NCBI GenBank assembly: GCA_020632495.1
Contig: JACKFL010000006.1
Coordinates: forward strand, 620,001-684,000
Origin: Candidatus Omnitrophota bacterium
GTDB lineage: Bacteria > Omnitrophota > Gorgyraeia > Zapsychrales > Zapsychraceae
Reading direction: 5' to 3'
DNA: 64,000 nt
A program made the translations under genes and the position numbers. Below the pieces are notes generated by a model. It did no database searches and was not told where the DNA came from. It saw nothing but the letters and a program-made list of their open reading frames with translations. This document shows positions 1-8,190 of this stretch, piece by piece; the stretch's first letter is position 1; every line of letters starts with the position of its first letter.

Positions 1-54
1 CGGCCGGCGGAGGCGTCATCCGCGGATCCCTCGGTGGAGTACCAGGAGATATAG
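1..54 (+). CDS. C-terminal end of an upstream gene (possibly ExbB/TolQ)
   Basis: The first frame is open from base 1 and ends at a TAG at 52-54, giving a 17-residue acidic tail (RPAEASSADPSVEYQEI). The stop lies only three bases before the exbD start, so the two genes are surely co-transcribed. By context the missing part is probably the MotA/TolQ/ExbB proton-channel subunit that normally precedes ExbD, but nothing in the tail itself identifies it. Confidence 0.6.
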   Translation, partial: RPAEASSADPSVEYQEI

Positions 55-57
55 GGT

Positions 58-456
58 ATGGAAATTGTCCGTAAACGAAAATCCAGACTGCATATCGAGT
101 TGACCCCGCTGGTCGATGTCGTCTTCCAGCTCCTGATCTTCTTCATGCTGGCCTCATCGTTCTCCAAACCGGCTATTGAACTTAACTTGCCCCGGGCCGT
201 CACCGTCGACCCGTCAACGATGGAACAGGTGGTCGTATCCATAAGCGGAAACGGGGCCGTGGCCGTCAACGGGACGCCGGTGGCAGAAGGGGAATTCCCC
301 GGCATGTTCGCGGCGGCCTTGAAGGCAAGTGGTCAGGCGTCGGTGCACATCCGCGGCGATAGCGACGTGCCCTACGGTGAGGTTTTACGGATAGTAGACC
401 TTGCCCGCCGGGCAGGCGCCGAACAGGTGAACCTGGTGCATGAAGTTGGGGAGTGA
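58..456 (+). CDS. exbD: ExbD/TolR biopolymer transport protein
   Basis: This 132-residue inner-membrane protein has the ExbD/TolR plan: a short basic cytoplasmic N-terminus, one transmembrane helix (about residues 15-34, LTPLVDVVFQLLIFF), then a periplasmic domain. Asp20 sits in the helix where the family carries its essential proton-path aspartate. ExbD works with ExbB to couple the proton gradient to TonB. An AGGAGAT ribosome site at 44-50 fixes the ATG at 58. The next gene, a TonB-type protein, starts at the end of this one, so a complete ExbB-ExbD-TonB unit is likely. TolR is the alternative, but the TonB neighbour favours ExbD. Confidence 0.9.
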   Translation: MEIVRKRKSRLHIELTPLVDVVFQLLIFFMLASSFSKPAIELNLPRAVTVDPSTMEQVVVSISGNGAVAVNGTPVAEGEFPGMFAAALKASGQASVHIRGDSDVPYGEVLRIVDLARRAGAEQVNLVHEVGE

Positions 457-458
457 GG

Positions 459-1211
459 ATGAGACCGGCACGGTTATCATCGGGGAATTGGTTTTATCCG
501 ATATTGACGGTGTCGTTGTGTGTACATCTGCTCTTTGTTTGGCGGGCCCATGCGGTCTATCAGGCGCCTGAGTTTGCCGTCCCCGAGGCACCCAGTTCCA
601 TTTCCGTATCCATAGTCAGGACATCACCGCCCATACCGCCGGTCACCCGCAAACGGGAGGCGGCCGCTTCGCCCGAAACATCCCCATTGCTCACGGCCCA
701 GTTGAATCCGGCACAGGAGATGGTAGTCCCGACCCCGTTGGCTCGCCGTTTTGAACGGGTCCCTCCGGAACCGGCGACTTCGTTAGCTGCGGATTCACAT
801 CCGGATCCCGAACGGGATCCGCCAGCACCTTGGTCCGCCGAGTCAGTCGCGGAGGCGGATGTGGCTCTGTCAGAGGATGACGCGGCCGTGGATCCAATGT
901 TGTCTGCTGACGAATCTGCCGGTGCGTTGAGCAGGGCCAAGCCTTTGGCGGCTCAAAATTCACCTCCCGCGTATCCCGCGTTGGCTATGCGGCGCGGCTG
1001 GGAAGGGACGGTGCGGTTGTCGGTGGAGGTCAGTGCGGCGGGTACTGTCGAGCAGGTGACGATTGCCGAGAGTTCGGGGCACGCCTTATTGGACCGTTCG
1101 GCGCGGCAGACGGTGGAGACGTGGCAGTTTCAACCCGCCTTAAGAGGGAACCGGAACGCCGCGTCGGTTGTTACCGTTCCCGTAGAATTCCGGCTCAAAG
1201 ACCGGTTGTGA
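459..1211 (+). CDS. TonB-family energy transducer
   Basis: The protein of about 250 residues has an N-terminal transmembrane anchor (about residues 12-30), a long Pro/Ala/Glu-rich periplasmic spacer, and a C-terminal TonB domain: PPAYPALAMRRGWEG, then the VxVxxxGxVxxVxIxxSSG pattern, and a final WQFQPA element. This matches TonB proteins that transmit force from ExbBD to outer-membrane receptors. A GTG at 453 overlaps the exbD stop and could also start it; the ATG at 459 is chosen for its spacing from the GGGGAG at 448-453. No TonB-dependent receptor is in the window, so the substrate is unknown. Confidence 0.85.
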   Translation: MRPARLSSGNWFYPILTVSLCVHLLFVWRAHAVYQAPEFAVPEAPSSISVSIVRTSPPIPPVTRKREAAASPETSPLLTAQLNPAQEMVVPTPLARRFERVPPEPATSLAADSHPDPERDPPAPWSAESVAEADVALSEDDAAVDPMLSADESAGALSRAKPLAAQNSPPAYPALAMRRGWEGTVRLSVEVSAAGTVEQVTIAESSGHALLDRSARQTVETWQFQPALRGNRNAASVVTVPVEFRLKDRL

Positions 1212-1243
1212 ACCCGGCGCGAGATTCAAGATGCAAAAAAGTA

Positions 1244-1273
1244 TTGTCCCGCCGGGAGATCCTGCGGTATAAT
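1244..1273 (+). promoter_or_regulatory. Sigma70-type promoter for fabD
   Basis: TTGTCC at 1244-1249 and a perfect TATAAT at 1268-1273 are separated by 18 bases, 43 bases ahead of the fabD start. The site lies in the gap after the TonB-type gene, so fabD is probably transcribed separately. Confidence 0.65.
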
Positions 1274-1316
1274 GCCCGCAATTTTATGAATCCTTTCACC
1301 GGAAAGGCAGGTTGAC

Positions 1317-2249
1317 ATGACTCCAGTAGCGTTGATTTTTCCCGGACAAGGCGCCCAGTTCGTGGGTATGGGCAAGGAATTCTATGAAACTTCTCCCGAG
1401 GCCAGGGAAATCTTTGACCGGGCCGAAGCGATCGTCCCGGACTTGAAGGCCGTGATGTTCGACGGCCCCGCGGAGAAGTTGACTGCCACCGCATTTTGCC
1501 AGCCCGGGATCTTCACCATGAGTATGGCTGCCTTGGCCGCGCTGAAGGCCGATCCGGTCTTCACGCAGTTCGAGCCGCGGTACGCCTGCGGGCTCAGCCT
1601 GGGGGAATATTCGGCGATATGCGCCGCCGGCGCGCTGGATTTTGAGGACGCGCTGAAGCTTGTGCTCACCCGCGGTTCATTGATGGAAGAGGCGACCAAA
1701 CAGCAAAAGGGCGCCATGGCCGCCATTATCGGGTTCGGGAAAGACGAGCTGCTTAAAATTTGTGCACAGACCGGGGCCGAGGTGGCCAACTTCAATTCAC
1801 CGGAGCAAATCGTGATCACCGGGGAAGAGGCCAAGGTCAATGCTGCCGCCGATTTGATCGAAGCGGCCGGGGCCAAGCGTGTCATCCCGCTGGACGTCAG
1901 CGGGGCCTTTCATTCGAGCCTGATGAAATCCGCCGCGGACCGGTTCCGCGACCGCCTGGAATCTGTAACTTTAACGGCGCCAACGTTTCCCGTATTGAGT
2001 AACGTCGACGCCCAACCGGTCACCGTGACCGGGCATATCCTCAATAATCTCGCCGAACAGATCACCTCTTCCGTGCAGTGGGTCGATTCGATCGAGGCCA
2101 TCGCGGCCAACGGGGTGACCACCTTCCTGGAGATCGGCCCGGGCAATGTCCTTAAGGGGCTCATCCGGCGGATCAACCGCGACCTCAAGGTCGTGAACAT
2201 CCAGAAGCCTTCCGACATCGAACAGCTGGCCGCTGTCGCCGCCGGCTGA
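1317..2249 (+). CDS. fabD: Malonyl-CoA:ACP transacylase FabD
   Basis: The 310-residue length and the motifs match FabD, which loads malonate from CoA onto acyl carrier protein for fatty acid synthesis in the cytoplasm. Visible are the N-terminal FPGQGAQ, the nucleophile elbow GLSLGEYS (Ser in the usual GHSLGEY context, with Leu in place of His, a variant also found in other bacteria), the FHSSLM histidine motif and the C-terminal EIGPGNVLKGL. It has its own promoter upstream. It stands apart from a normal fab cluster: the next fatty-acid-like genes (2701 onward) are separated by an HTH gene and a terminator and differ in base composition, so they are unlikely to be its operon partners. Confidence 0.95.
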   Translation: MTPVALIFPGQGAQFVGMGKEFYETSPEAREIFDRAEAIVPDLKAVMFDGPAEKLTATAFCQPGIFTMSMAALAALKADPVFTQFEPRYACGLSLGEYSAICAAGALDFEDALKLVLTRGSLMEEATKQQKGAMAAIIGFGKDELLKICAQTGAEVANFNSPEQIVITGEEAKVNAAADLIEAAGAKRVIPLDVSGAFHSSLMKSAADRFRDRLESVTLTAPTFPVLSNVDAQPVTVTGHILNNLAEQITSSVQWVDSIEAIAANGVTTFLEIGPGNVLKGLIRRINRDLKVVNIQKPSDIEQLAAVAAG

Positions 2250-2287
2250 GCGTATCCGGCACCGCGCCGTAAAATCCGCTAAAACTG

Positions 2288-2344
2288 TTGACTCCCAAAT
2301 ACTTATAAAGTTATACTAAAGGCTCGCGGTAAGTCTGTTATAAT
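2288..2344 (+). promoter_or_regulatory. Tandem promoters for the HTH gene
   Basis: A first promoter reads TTGACT (2288-2293), an 18-base spacer and TATACT (2312-2317). A second is an extended -10, TGTTATAAT at 2336-2344. Both precede the small HTH gene at 2423 in an otherwise empty AT-rich gap of about 170 bases. Confidence 0.55.
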
Positions 2345-2422
2345 CCTGGTTAATCGGGATTAAGAGGGCTTACCGGATTATTTTGTGGATCAAATAAAAA
2401 TAATTTGCCGTGGGAGCCGCGC

Positions 2423-2650
2423 ATGCCCGTTGATGAAGATGCCGTCCTGACCATCAAGGACGTCGCCAAGTACTTAAGTCTGCATACGTCCACGATTTAC
2501 CGATATGCCCAAAAAGGAGTCATACCCGCGTTTAAAGTCGGTTCGGACTGGAGGTTCTCCCGCCGGCACATAGATGCCTGGATTGATTCCAAAATCAGCG
2601 AGAACGAAAACCGCGCCGGAAACGGCCTCGGCAAACCGCACAATAATTAA
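2423..2650 (+). CDS. Small excisionase-type helix-turn-helix protein
   Basis: This 75-residue protein is almost entirely one DNA-binding domain of the excisionase/MerR-like type: VLTIKDVAKYLSLHTSTIYR, then GVIPAFKVGSDWRFSRRHID. Such proteins are often annotated as helix-turn-helix domain protein and act as small regulators or recombination accessory factors. The ATG at 2423 is chosen over an upstream TTG because GGGAG at 2412-2416 sits six bases ahead. It has its own promoters and terminator and so is a single-gene unit. It lies directly at the left edge of the AT-rich island; no integrase is adjacent, so an excisionase role is not supported. Target unknown. Confidence 0.75.
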   Translation: MPVDEDAVLTIKDVAKYLSLHTSTIYRYAQKGVIPAFKVGSDWRFSRRHIDAWIDSKISENENRAGNGLGKPHNN

Positions 2651-2654
2651 GCAC

Positions 2655-2679
2655 ACCGCCCTGTAAGGGCGGTTTTTTA
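2655..2679 (+). terminator. Rho-independent terminator after the HTH gene
   Basis: ACCGCCC (2655-2661), a five-base loop TGTAA and GGGCGGT (2667-2673) form a perfect 7-bp stem running into a T tract. It separates the HTH gene from the AT-rich hotdog/ketosynthase genes. Confidence 0.85.
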
Positions 2680-2700
2680 TTACCCCGGACACGCGAGCCG

Positions 2701-3141
2701 ATGATCAAGTTGGAAGATATTGATATTGCTAAGATTTTGCCACAGTCTATACCTTTCATTTTGGTGGATAGGATTATTGATTATAAGCCGGGGAAAAGTT
2801 TAACTGCCGTGAAAAATGTGACGGATGGCGAGTGGTATTTGAGAAACAGATTTACACCACAAAGTGTACCTCAATCCATAGTCTTAGAAATGGCTGCACA
2901 AGTAGGGCTAATGTTGCATCAGCTAAGCATGATTGGGTATGGCGAAAAAATTCCTGTTTATTTTCTAGGAAAACTGGATGTCGAATTTGGGTTAGAGTCT
3001 TCAGTAGGTGATCAGTTGCGAATAGAGGCTTCCGCGGAAAAAATGATGACAAGTGGAGGTTTTTCAACAATAGCTGTAAGAAAGAATAATAAAGACATTT
3101 GTTTAAAGACTAAAATTTACTACAAAGTTGTAAGAGAATAA
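2701..3141 (+). CDS. FabZ-like hotdog protein lacking the catalytic histidine
   Basis: The 146-residue length and the pattern LPQSIPFILVDRI (13-25), AVKNVT (36-41) and VLEMAAQVG (61-69) place it in the FabZ/ApeP 3-hydroxyacyl-ACP dehydratase hotdog family. FabZ enzymes use the His of a GHFP motif plus a Glu. Here the His position is Arg50 (LRNRFTPQS) while Glu63 is kept, so ordinary dehydratase activity is doubtful; an acyl-binding or altered-specificity role is possible. The gene starts the AT-rich block, has no strong ribosome site, and is followed 11 bases later by a ketoacyl synthase. Its composition is very unlike that of fabD upstream, which suggests horizontal acquisition. Confidence 0.75.
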   Translation: MIKLEDIDIAKILPQSIPFILVDRIIDYKPGKSLTAVKNVTDGEWYLRNRFTPQSVPQSIVLEMAAQVGLMLHQLSMIGYGEKIPVYFLGKLDVEFGLESSVGDQLRIEASAEKMMTSGGFSTIAVRKNNKDICLKTKIYYKVVRE

Positions 3142-3152
3142 ATGAGCTAAAT

Positions 3153-4406
3153 ATGGTTAGCGACAATTCTGATGAAAGTCAGCGTGTAGTGATTACTGGT
3201 TTAGGAGTAGTGTCAGCCATTGGGATTGGCTGGAAGGATTTCTGGAAGAATCTTTTGGCTGGCAAAAGTGGTATCTCCGAAGTTGAAGCATTTGACACGA
3301 CTCCTTATGATCAATGTCGGGGTGGAGAAATCAAGAACTTCGATCCCGAACTATATATGCCTAAGCGAAAGGTCAATCTGTATGGCCGGGCTTCCCAGTT
3401 TGCGATTACAGCGACGAAACTTTGTCTTGAGGATGCTAAGTTGAACTTATCGGAAATTGACTTAAGAAAGGCTGCTGTATGTATTGGTACCACAATGGGA
3501 GAACCCCAAGAGATGGAATATGCTGATGCTAAGATTCTGAAAAGCTCTTCCGATAAATTACATTACGATAATCAATCGTTATTACGTTATCCCGCAGCGA
3601 ACATTCCACAAAATGTCTCTCATTTCTTTAAATTCCGTGGCCCCAATTTTGCATTTACAACAGCATGCGCCGCTGGAAATTATTCGCTAGCAAAGGGTAT
3701 GGATCTCATTAAAATGGGAAAAGCAAATATTGCACTTGTGGGTGGTTCAGATTCGTTATCTCGAATGGCCTTTACAGGCTTTGGAAGGCTGTTCGCAATG
3801 GCTCCAGAAATGTGTCAGCCATTTGACAAGAATAGAAGGGGCATGATGTTAGCCGAAGGTTCTTGTATATTATTGCTTGAAAGATTGGATAGCGCTTTTG
3901 AGCGAAAAGTTCCAATTTATGCTGAAATTGTAGCTGCTGGTTTCTCATGTGACGCGCGCCATATGACAAATCCTTCAGCCGAGAGTGTGGCAAAGGCTAT
4001 AAGGAAGTCATTTAGTACAGCCAAAATTTCACCTAATGAAGTTGGATATTTTTGTGCGCATGGTACAGGAACTATTGAGAATGATCGTGCCGAAACAAAG
4101 GCGATTAACTTGTCTTGGAGTCGTGGGGCTTCCGAAGTGCAAGTGAGTTCAATAAAGTCTGTCTTAGGACACTCAATGGGTGCTGCTTCGGCCATAGAAG
4201 CGGCCAGTTGCTGTTTGGCGTTAAAATTTGGTCTTATACCTCCCACAATGAATCATTATACAGATGATCCTGAGTGTAAGATAAATCTTGTAAAAAATGA
4301 GCTTAGTAAGAATTTGATAAGATATGCCTTGAACAATTCTCAGGCCTTTGGTGGAAATAATTCTTGCATATTACTCTCAAAAGACAATTTGTTTAAGCAG
4401 AGATAA
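3153..4406 (+). CDS. 3-oxoacyl-ACP synthase (KAS II/FabF-like)
   Basis: The 417-residue protein has the full thiolase-fold condensing enzyme signature: N-terminal RVVITGLGVVSAIG, nucleophile Cys172 in TTACAAGN, His303 in AHGTGT and His340 in SVLGHSMGAASAIE. These three residues form the Cys-His-His triad of FabF-type and polyketide ketosynthases, so it should be active. Flanking genes are a FabZ-like protein lacking its catalytic His and a double-hotdog protein, all AT-rich and closely spaced, rather than acpP or fabG. That arrangement resembles specialised fatty-acyl or polyketide synthesis (aryl polyene or similar) rather than housekeeping fatty acid elongation. The product is not known. 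Confidence 0.88.
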   Translation: MVSDNSDESQRVVITGLGVVSAIGIGWKDFWKNLLAGKSGISEVEAFDTTPYDQCRGGEIKNFDPELYMPKRKVNLYGRASQFAITATKLCLEDAKLNLSEIDLRKAAVCIGTTMGEPQEMEYADAKILKSSSDKLHYDNQSLLRYPAANIPQNVSHFFKFRGPNFAFTTACAAGNYSLAKGMDLIKMGKANIALVGGSDSLSRMAFTGFGRLFAMAPEMCQPFDKNRRGMMLAEGSCILLLERLDSAFERKVPIYAEIVAAGFSCDARHMTNPSAESVAKAIRKSFSTAKISPNEVGYFCAHGTGTIENDRAETKAINLSWSRGASEVQVSSIKSVLGHSMGAASAIEAASCCLALKFGLIPPTMNHYTDDPECKINLVKNELSKNLIRYALNNSQAFGGNNSCILLSKDNLFKQR

Positions 4407-4424
4407 TTGTAGAGGGCAATTTCA

Positions 4425-5441
4425 ATGTATGACTTTGGACAAGAAATTTTTGGTGTAAGTGTGAAATCCGATGGGCCGCAGGGACAGCTAGTGTATTCAG
4501 TTACAATGCCTATTTCATATAAGAATTGTCAACTGCTCTGCGAGAGAGTAAGTCTTACGAGCTATCTAGATTGGATGGGGCAAGTCCGAGAGTATAGTTT
4601 AAGGCCAGTATTATCCCAGATTTCAGAACTTACTCGGACGGGGAAGTGGGGGCTGGCGACGAATTCAGTGAAGCTGCGAGTCTTTGACCTGTTAAGAGTG
4701 GATGACATTCTGGAGGTTCGACTGTGGTTAAGTAAGATAACAGGGCATGATAACATCTATCATTTGTGTTTCGATTTTTCCAAGTTGCTATGTGAGTCAA
4801 ATAGAATTAGAAGTGCAGAGGGCGCATTGACTATAACATGCGTTGATATCATTGGTCATGGTGAGGCCAAACTGGCAAAGGCTCCGCAGTTTCTACAACA
4901 GTACTTTGACTATATGAGACCTAAATTGAAGGGAGTCCATTCAATATCCAAACTTGTATCGCAACCACTAAAATATACTGGGGGAGAGATTCTACTAAAT
5001 TATAGGGAGGCCCCCAGGTTGATACATCAGTATTTAGTGCAAACCACCATGGAAGATTCGAATTTAGTAGGTAACATATACTTTGCTAACTATGGTAAGT
5101 GGGCTAAGGCTGCGGCTGAAATGTATCTTCGTAATTTATTTCCACAATATTTTTATAAGGAGGTTTCTCGAGGAGAATTTCTTGCCTTGGAATATAAATC
5201 TACTCACACAAATGAGGCAATGCCATTTGATGAGATTATAGCCAAGGTGTTCCTAGTTGAATTGCGCGAGAATATGATGGATGTGCAGTGTGTATTCTAC
5301 AAGAAAGGTGCCGCTAATTCTGACCGAAGATTGGCTGTCGTCAGATTAAGTATTTTCTATGGTTACGTGCATAACAATGATCTGAATATTTGCGCGCTTC
5401 CCGATCGGCTGATTAACAGTCTCAGAAAAAATGATGGTTAG
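4425..5441 (+). CDS. Double-hotdog acyl thioesterase/dehydratase-like protein
   Basis: The 338-residue protein appears to contain two hotdog halves: about residues 25-165, with VSLTSYLDWMGQVRE at 42-56, and about 180-335, with SNLVGNIYFANYGKWA at 212-227. The second half resembles thioesterase/dehydratase domains of iterative polyketide systems, in which an NLVGNVYF motif followed by a Trp helix is typical. This is a pattern-based assignment and the catalytic residues are not certain. GAGGG at 4412-4416 supports the ATG at 4425. Its last 11 bases overlap the start of the histidine kinase gene, so synthesis of this enzyme and of the membrane sensor is translationally coupled. Confidence 0.6.
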   Translation: MYDFGQEIFGVSVKSDGPQGQLVYSVTMPISYKNCQLLCERVSLTSYLDWMGQVREYSLRPVLSQISELTRTGKWGLATNSVKLRVFDLLRVDDILEVRLWLSKITGHDNIYHLCFDFSKLLCESNRIRSAEGALTITCVDIIGHGEAKLAKAPQFLQQYFDYMRPKLKGVHSISKLVSQPLKYTGGEILLNYREAPRLIHQYLVQTTMEDSNLVGNIYFANYGKWAKAAAEMYLRNLFPQYFYKEVSRGEFLALEYKSTHTNEAMPFDEIIAKVFLVELRENMMDVQCVFYKKGAANSDRRLAVVRLSIFYGYVHNNDLNICALPDRLINSLRKNDG

Positions 5442-7737
5442 TATGATTAGATTAATCCCCTTGTTCAATAATTTCCAAGCTCTTTTGAGGAGGGTGGTAA
5501 TTCCTGGAGCGATTTCTAGTGTTTTCTGTGTATCCTATATCCTCTTGAATTTGTCTAATAATCTGTTCTCGGTTCTTGGATTAATAGTTTGTGTGTCATG
5601 CTTTCTGTTAGCCCTAATTATTTTTGCATATTCAAAAAGTAGCGTCCAAGTAATTTGGGGCTTCTTTAACGTTGCCGTTTGCATTTGGGCCTATGGTTGC
5701 TTCTCAATAGGTCTATGTGGGGCCGATTACCAATGTGCTCATATTAATTGGAAGATATTTGTTTTTGGTATTACGTTTATACCTGTGTTTTGTTATCACT
5801 TTACTGTTGAGTATACTGAGAAACATCCACGCAAGTTCTTATTGTTTAGCTATGGCCAAGCGATTGTGTTCACTTTGATCAATGCTGGCACCAGTTTTCT
5901 AGTGAACGATCTTAAGTATGTGTATGGTAGTTTTTATTATCTGCAGGCGAATTACATCTATACTTTCTATTTCTTGATTTGGGCAATTATAGTTCTTGCG
6001 AGTTTTATGCATTTATTCAGATACTACAGAGGCTCATCGGGGCTGAAACGAGCCCAATCTACGTACATATTTTACGGTATGTTAATCGGATTCCTTGGAG
6101 GTGGGACTACAGCTCCATTAGCTTGGGGTATCCAAATTTATCCCGCAGGTCTTTTTCTAACATGTATATATGCGGCAATTTCTACTTATGCAATATTCAA
6201 ATATAAGTTTATTGAAATATCTATAGCTGTAACAAGAATAACGGTTTTCCTGGCAGTCTACCTTATGGTTATGGGTATCCCATTTGCCATAGGATTCGGC
6301 TTGCAGCAGGAGCTTCAAATGCTCTTTTCGGAAGAGTGGTGGATTATTCCCTTGGTAAGTTCGACAGTTTTGGCTACCGTGGGGCCATACATTTACATCT
6401 TTTTGCAACGGAAAGCAGAAGATAAGTTGCTACAAGAGCAAAGACAATATCAGGCCACATTACGTCAAGCTTCTCTTGGTATGGGACAAATCAAAGATTT
6501 AAAACGCTTGTTAAATCTTATAGTTCATGTTGTCACTAGAGCTGTCAAGATTGAGAATTGCAAGATATTCCTACGACATGAAGATTCTAAACAGTATATT
6601 CTTAAGGCGGTCAAAGGAGATAAGCGCGAAGACGAAGAAATAAATAAACTCTCGTATGATTCCCCGCTGGTCCACTACTTCAATCAAATGAAGGAGCCGC
6701 TCGTTTACGAAGAGGTTAAACAACGGCGTTTTGATATTGGCGGCGAGGGCTTAAAGGAGCTAGAGGATATTCTGCATGATATCGATTCGGCGCTGGTCGT
6801 CCCCAGTTTCATCGAGCAAAAACTGATAGCTATCATTTCTCTCGGCAAGAAACGTTCAGGAAAACTCTACACATATGACGACCTCGCCGTCTTCGCCATC
6901 CTGGCCAATCAGTCCGCGTTGGCCATTGAGAACGCGCAGTTCTATGAGGACATGAAGCGTACCCATGTCCAGCTGCTTAAGGCCGAGAAGATGGCCACGG
7001 TCGGGACGATGGCCGACGGCCTCAGCCACCAGATCAATAACCGCCTGCATGCCATGGGCTTTATTGCGGGTGACCTGCTGGATACCGTTCGTCTGGGGCT
7101 CAAGAACGGGGTAAGCAAAAAGCAGAAGGATCTGCTTACAGAGATCGAAAGCGGGCTCGAACGGATTCAGGCCAACGTCAAGCACGGCGGTGAGATTGTC
7201 GGCGGCCTGCTGCGCTACACCCGTAAGGGCGAACAGGGGTATACGGCGGTGAATTTCCAGGAGATGCTCAAGTCCGCTTTTGAAATGGCCCAATTCAAAA
7301 TCAAGATCAATATGATGGATGTCCACAAGCACTTTGATGACGACCTTCCCCAGATCAAGGGCAACTTCACCCAGTTGCAGGAGGTTTTTTTCAACCTGAT
7401 CGACAATTCTTACGATGCCATGATGCAGCGCCGGGAAGACTTGAGGGAGGAAGGGTTCCGCCCGCGGCTCGATATCTTCGCGCGCGAGTCCGGGCCGACT
7501 ATCGAGATCATATTGCAGGACAACGGGATTGGCGTCAAAGAGAGCGATATGCACAAGCTGTTTACGCCGTTTTTCACCACCAAGGCCACCAGCAAAAAAG
7601 GGACCGGATTGGGCCTGTATGTCATCCGTCAGATCATCGAGGATAATCACGGCGGTAAGGTCAATTTTTCCTCAAAATACAAGATCGGCTCGGAAACGCA
7701 GATAATTTTGCCCGTTGCCGTGGGAAAACTGGGCTGA
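5431..7737 (+). CDS. 7TM-sensor histidine kinase with GAF domain
   Basis: The 768-residue kinase has a multi-helix membrane sensor (about residues 15-325, HisKA_7TM-like, with FKYKFIEISIAV after the last but one helix), a linker, a GAF domain (about 345-495), a HisKA-like dimerisation helix with phospho-acceptor His533 (GLSHQINNR) and a HATPase domain: N box FFNLIDNSYDAM near 652-663, G1 LQDNGIG, G2 GTGLGL. Start ATGs at 5431, 5434 and 5443 are all possible; each overlaps or abuts the double-hotdog stop. DNA is AT-rich up to about 6650, then switches abruptly to GC-rich within the GAF region, so the gene looks mosaic. Its likely partner is the receiver at 7828. The ligand may be a membrane-permeable lipid, but that is inferred only from the neighbours. 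Confidence 0.88.
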   Translation: MMVSMIRLIPLFNNFQALLRRVVIPGAISSVFCVSYILLNLSNNLFSVLGLIVCVSCFLLALIIFAYSKSSVQVIWGFFNVAVCIWAYGCFSIGLCGADYQCAHINWKIFVFGITFIPVFCYHFTVEYTEKHPRKFLLFSYGQAIVFTLINAGTSFLVNDLKYVYGSFYYLQANYIYTFYFLIWAIIVLASFMHLFRYYRGSSGLKRAQSTYIFYGMLIGFLGGGTTAPLAWGIQIYPAGLFLTCIYAAISTYAIFKYKFIEISIAVTRITVFLAVYLMVMGIPFAIGFGLQQELQMLFSEEWWIIPLVSSTVLATVGPYIYIFLQRKAEDKLLQEQRQYQATLRQASLGMGQIKDLKRLLNLIVHVVTRAVKIENCKIFLRHEDSKQYILKAVKGDKREDEEINKLSYDSPLVHYFNQMKEPLVYEEVKQRRFDIGGEGLKELEDILHDIDSALVVPSFIEQKLIAIISLGKKRSGKLYTYDDLAVFAILANQSALAIENAQFYEDMKRTHVQLLKAEKMATVGTMADGLSHQINNRLHAMGFIAGDLLDTVRLGLKNGVSKKQKDLLTEIESGLERIQANVKHGGEIVGGLLRYTRKGEQGYTAVNFQEMLKSAFEMAQFKIKINMMDVHKHFDDDLPQIKGNFTQLQEVFFNLIDNSYDAMMQRREDLREEGFRPRLDIFARESGPTIEIILQDNGIGVKESDMHKLFTPFFTTKATSKKGTGLGLYVIRQIIEDNHGGKVNFSSKYKIGSETQIILPVAVGKLG

Positions 7738-7754
7738 AATATTCGGTTTTCAAA

Positions 7755-7783
7755 TTGTTTTTGCATTTAAACTAACCTAAAAT
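7755..7783 (+). promoter_or_regulatory. Candidate promoter for receiver/HD-GYP operon
   Basis: TTGTTT (7755-7760), a 17-base spacer and TAAAAT (7778-7783) lie in the AT-rich 90-base gap ahead of the receiver gene, whose ribosome site is GGAGGAG at 7817-7823. Confidence 0.5.
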
Positions 7784-7827
7784 AAAGGGCCTACAACACT
7801 AGGAATACGCCTAATCGGAGGAGCATC

Positions 7828-8190
7828 ATGGCCAAATTACTCATCGTCGATGACGAGACCGACATTCGCGAGTTTGCCAAGAGTTTTTTCAAGAAGCGCG
7901 GGCTGGAGGTGGAGACCGCCGCGGGCGGCCGAGAAGCGCTCAGTGCCGTCGAAAAGGACAATCCGGACTTGATCCTGCTGGACATCACCATGGAAGATAT
8001 GACCGGAGTCGAGGTGCTCAAGACGCTGCGTGAGAACAAGAATGATGTCAAAGTCATCATGGTCACCGGAATCGAAAACGAGGAGACCGTCAACGAGGCC
8101 AACAGCTGGGGGATCCGCGGCTACATTCATAAACCGCTTATTCTCGAGGAGCTGGAGCAGATCGTGCTGGCGGAGCTGAATGTCAGTTAA
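7828..8190 (+). CDS. Single-domain response regulator (receiver)
   Basis: This 120-residue CheY-like receiver has all the phosphorylation residues: acidic pair Asp8-Asp9, phospho-acceptor Asp52 (LILLDITM), Thr80 and Lys102 (HKPL). It has no output domain. It follows the 7TM kinase by 90 bases, with its own candidate promoter and a strong GGAGGAG ribosome site. It overlaps the HD-GYP gene by 11 bases, so it may relay the kinase signal to that c-di-GMP phosphodiesterase by protein contact. This relay is inferred from gene order. Confidence 0.92.
   Translation: MAKLLIVDDETDIREFAKSFFKKRGLEVETAAGGREALSAVEKDNPDLILLDITMEDMTGVEVLKTLRENKNDVKVIMVTGIENEETVNEANSWGIRGYIHKPLILEELEQIVLAELNVS

Noticed and set aside
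2423..2650. Excisionase role for the small HTH protein
   Set aside because: No integrase is adjacent and the gene has its own promoters and terminator. Similar domains are common in plain regulators.
1317..4406. A single fatty acid synthesis operon from fabD to the ketoacyl synthase
   Set aside because: A regulator gene, a good terminator and a sharp change in base composition separate fabD from the hotdog and ketosynthase genes.
6856..7650. Antisense frame of 264 codons over the kinase core
   Set aside because: The plus strand encodes intact HisKA and HATPase motifs; the frame is a by-product of GC-rich codons.
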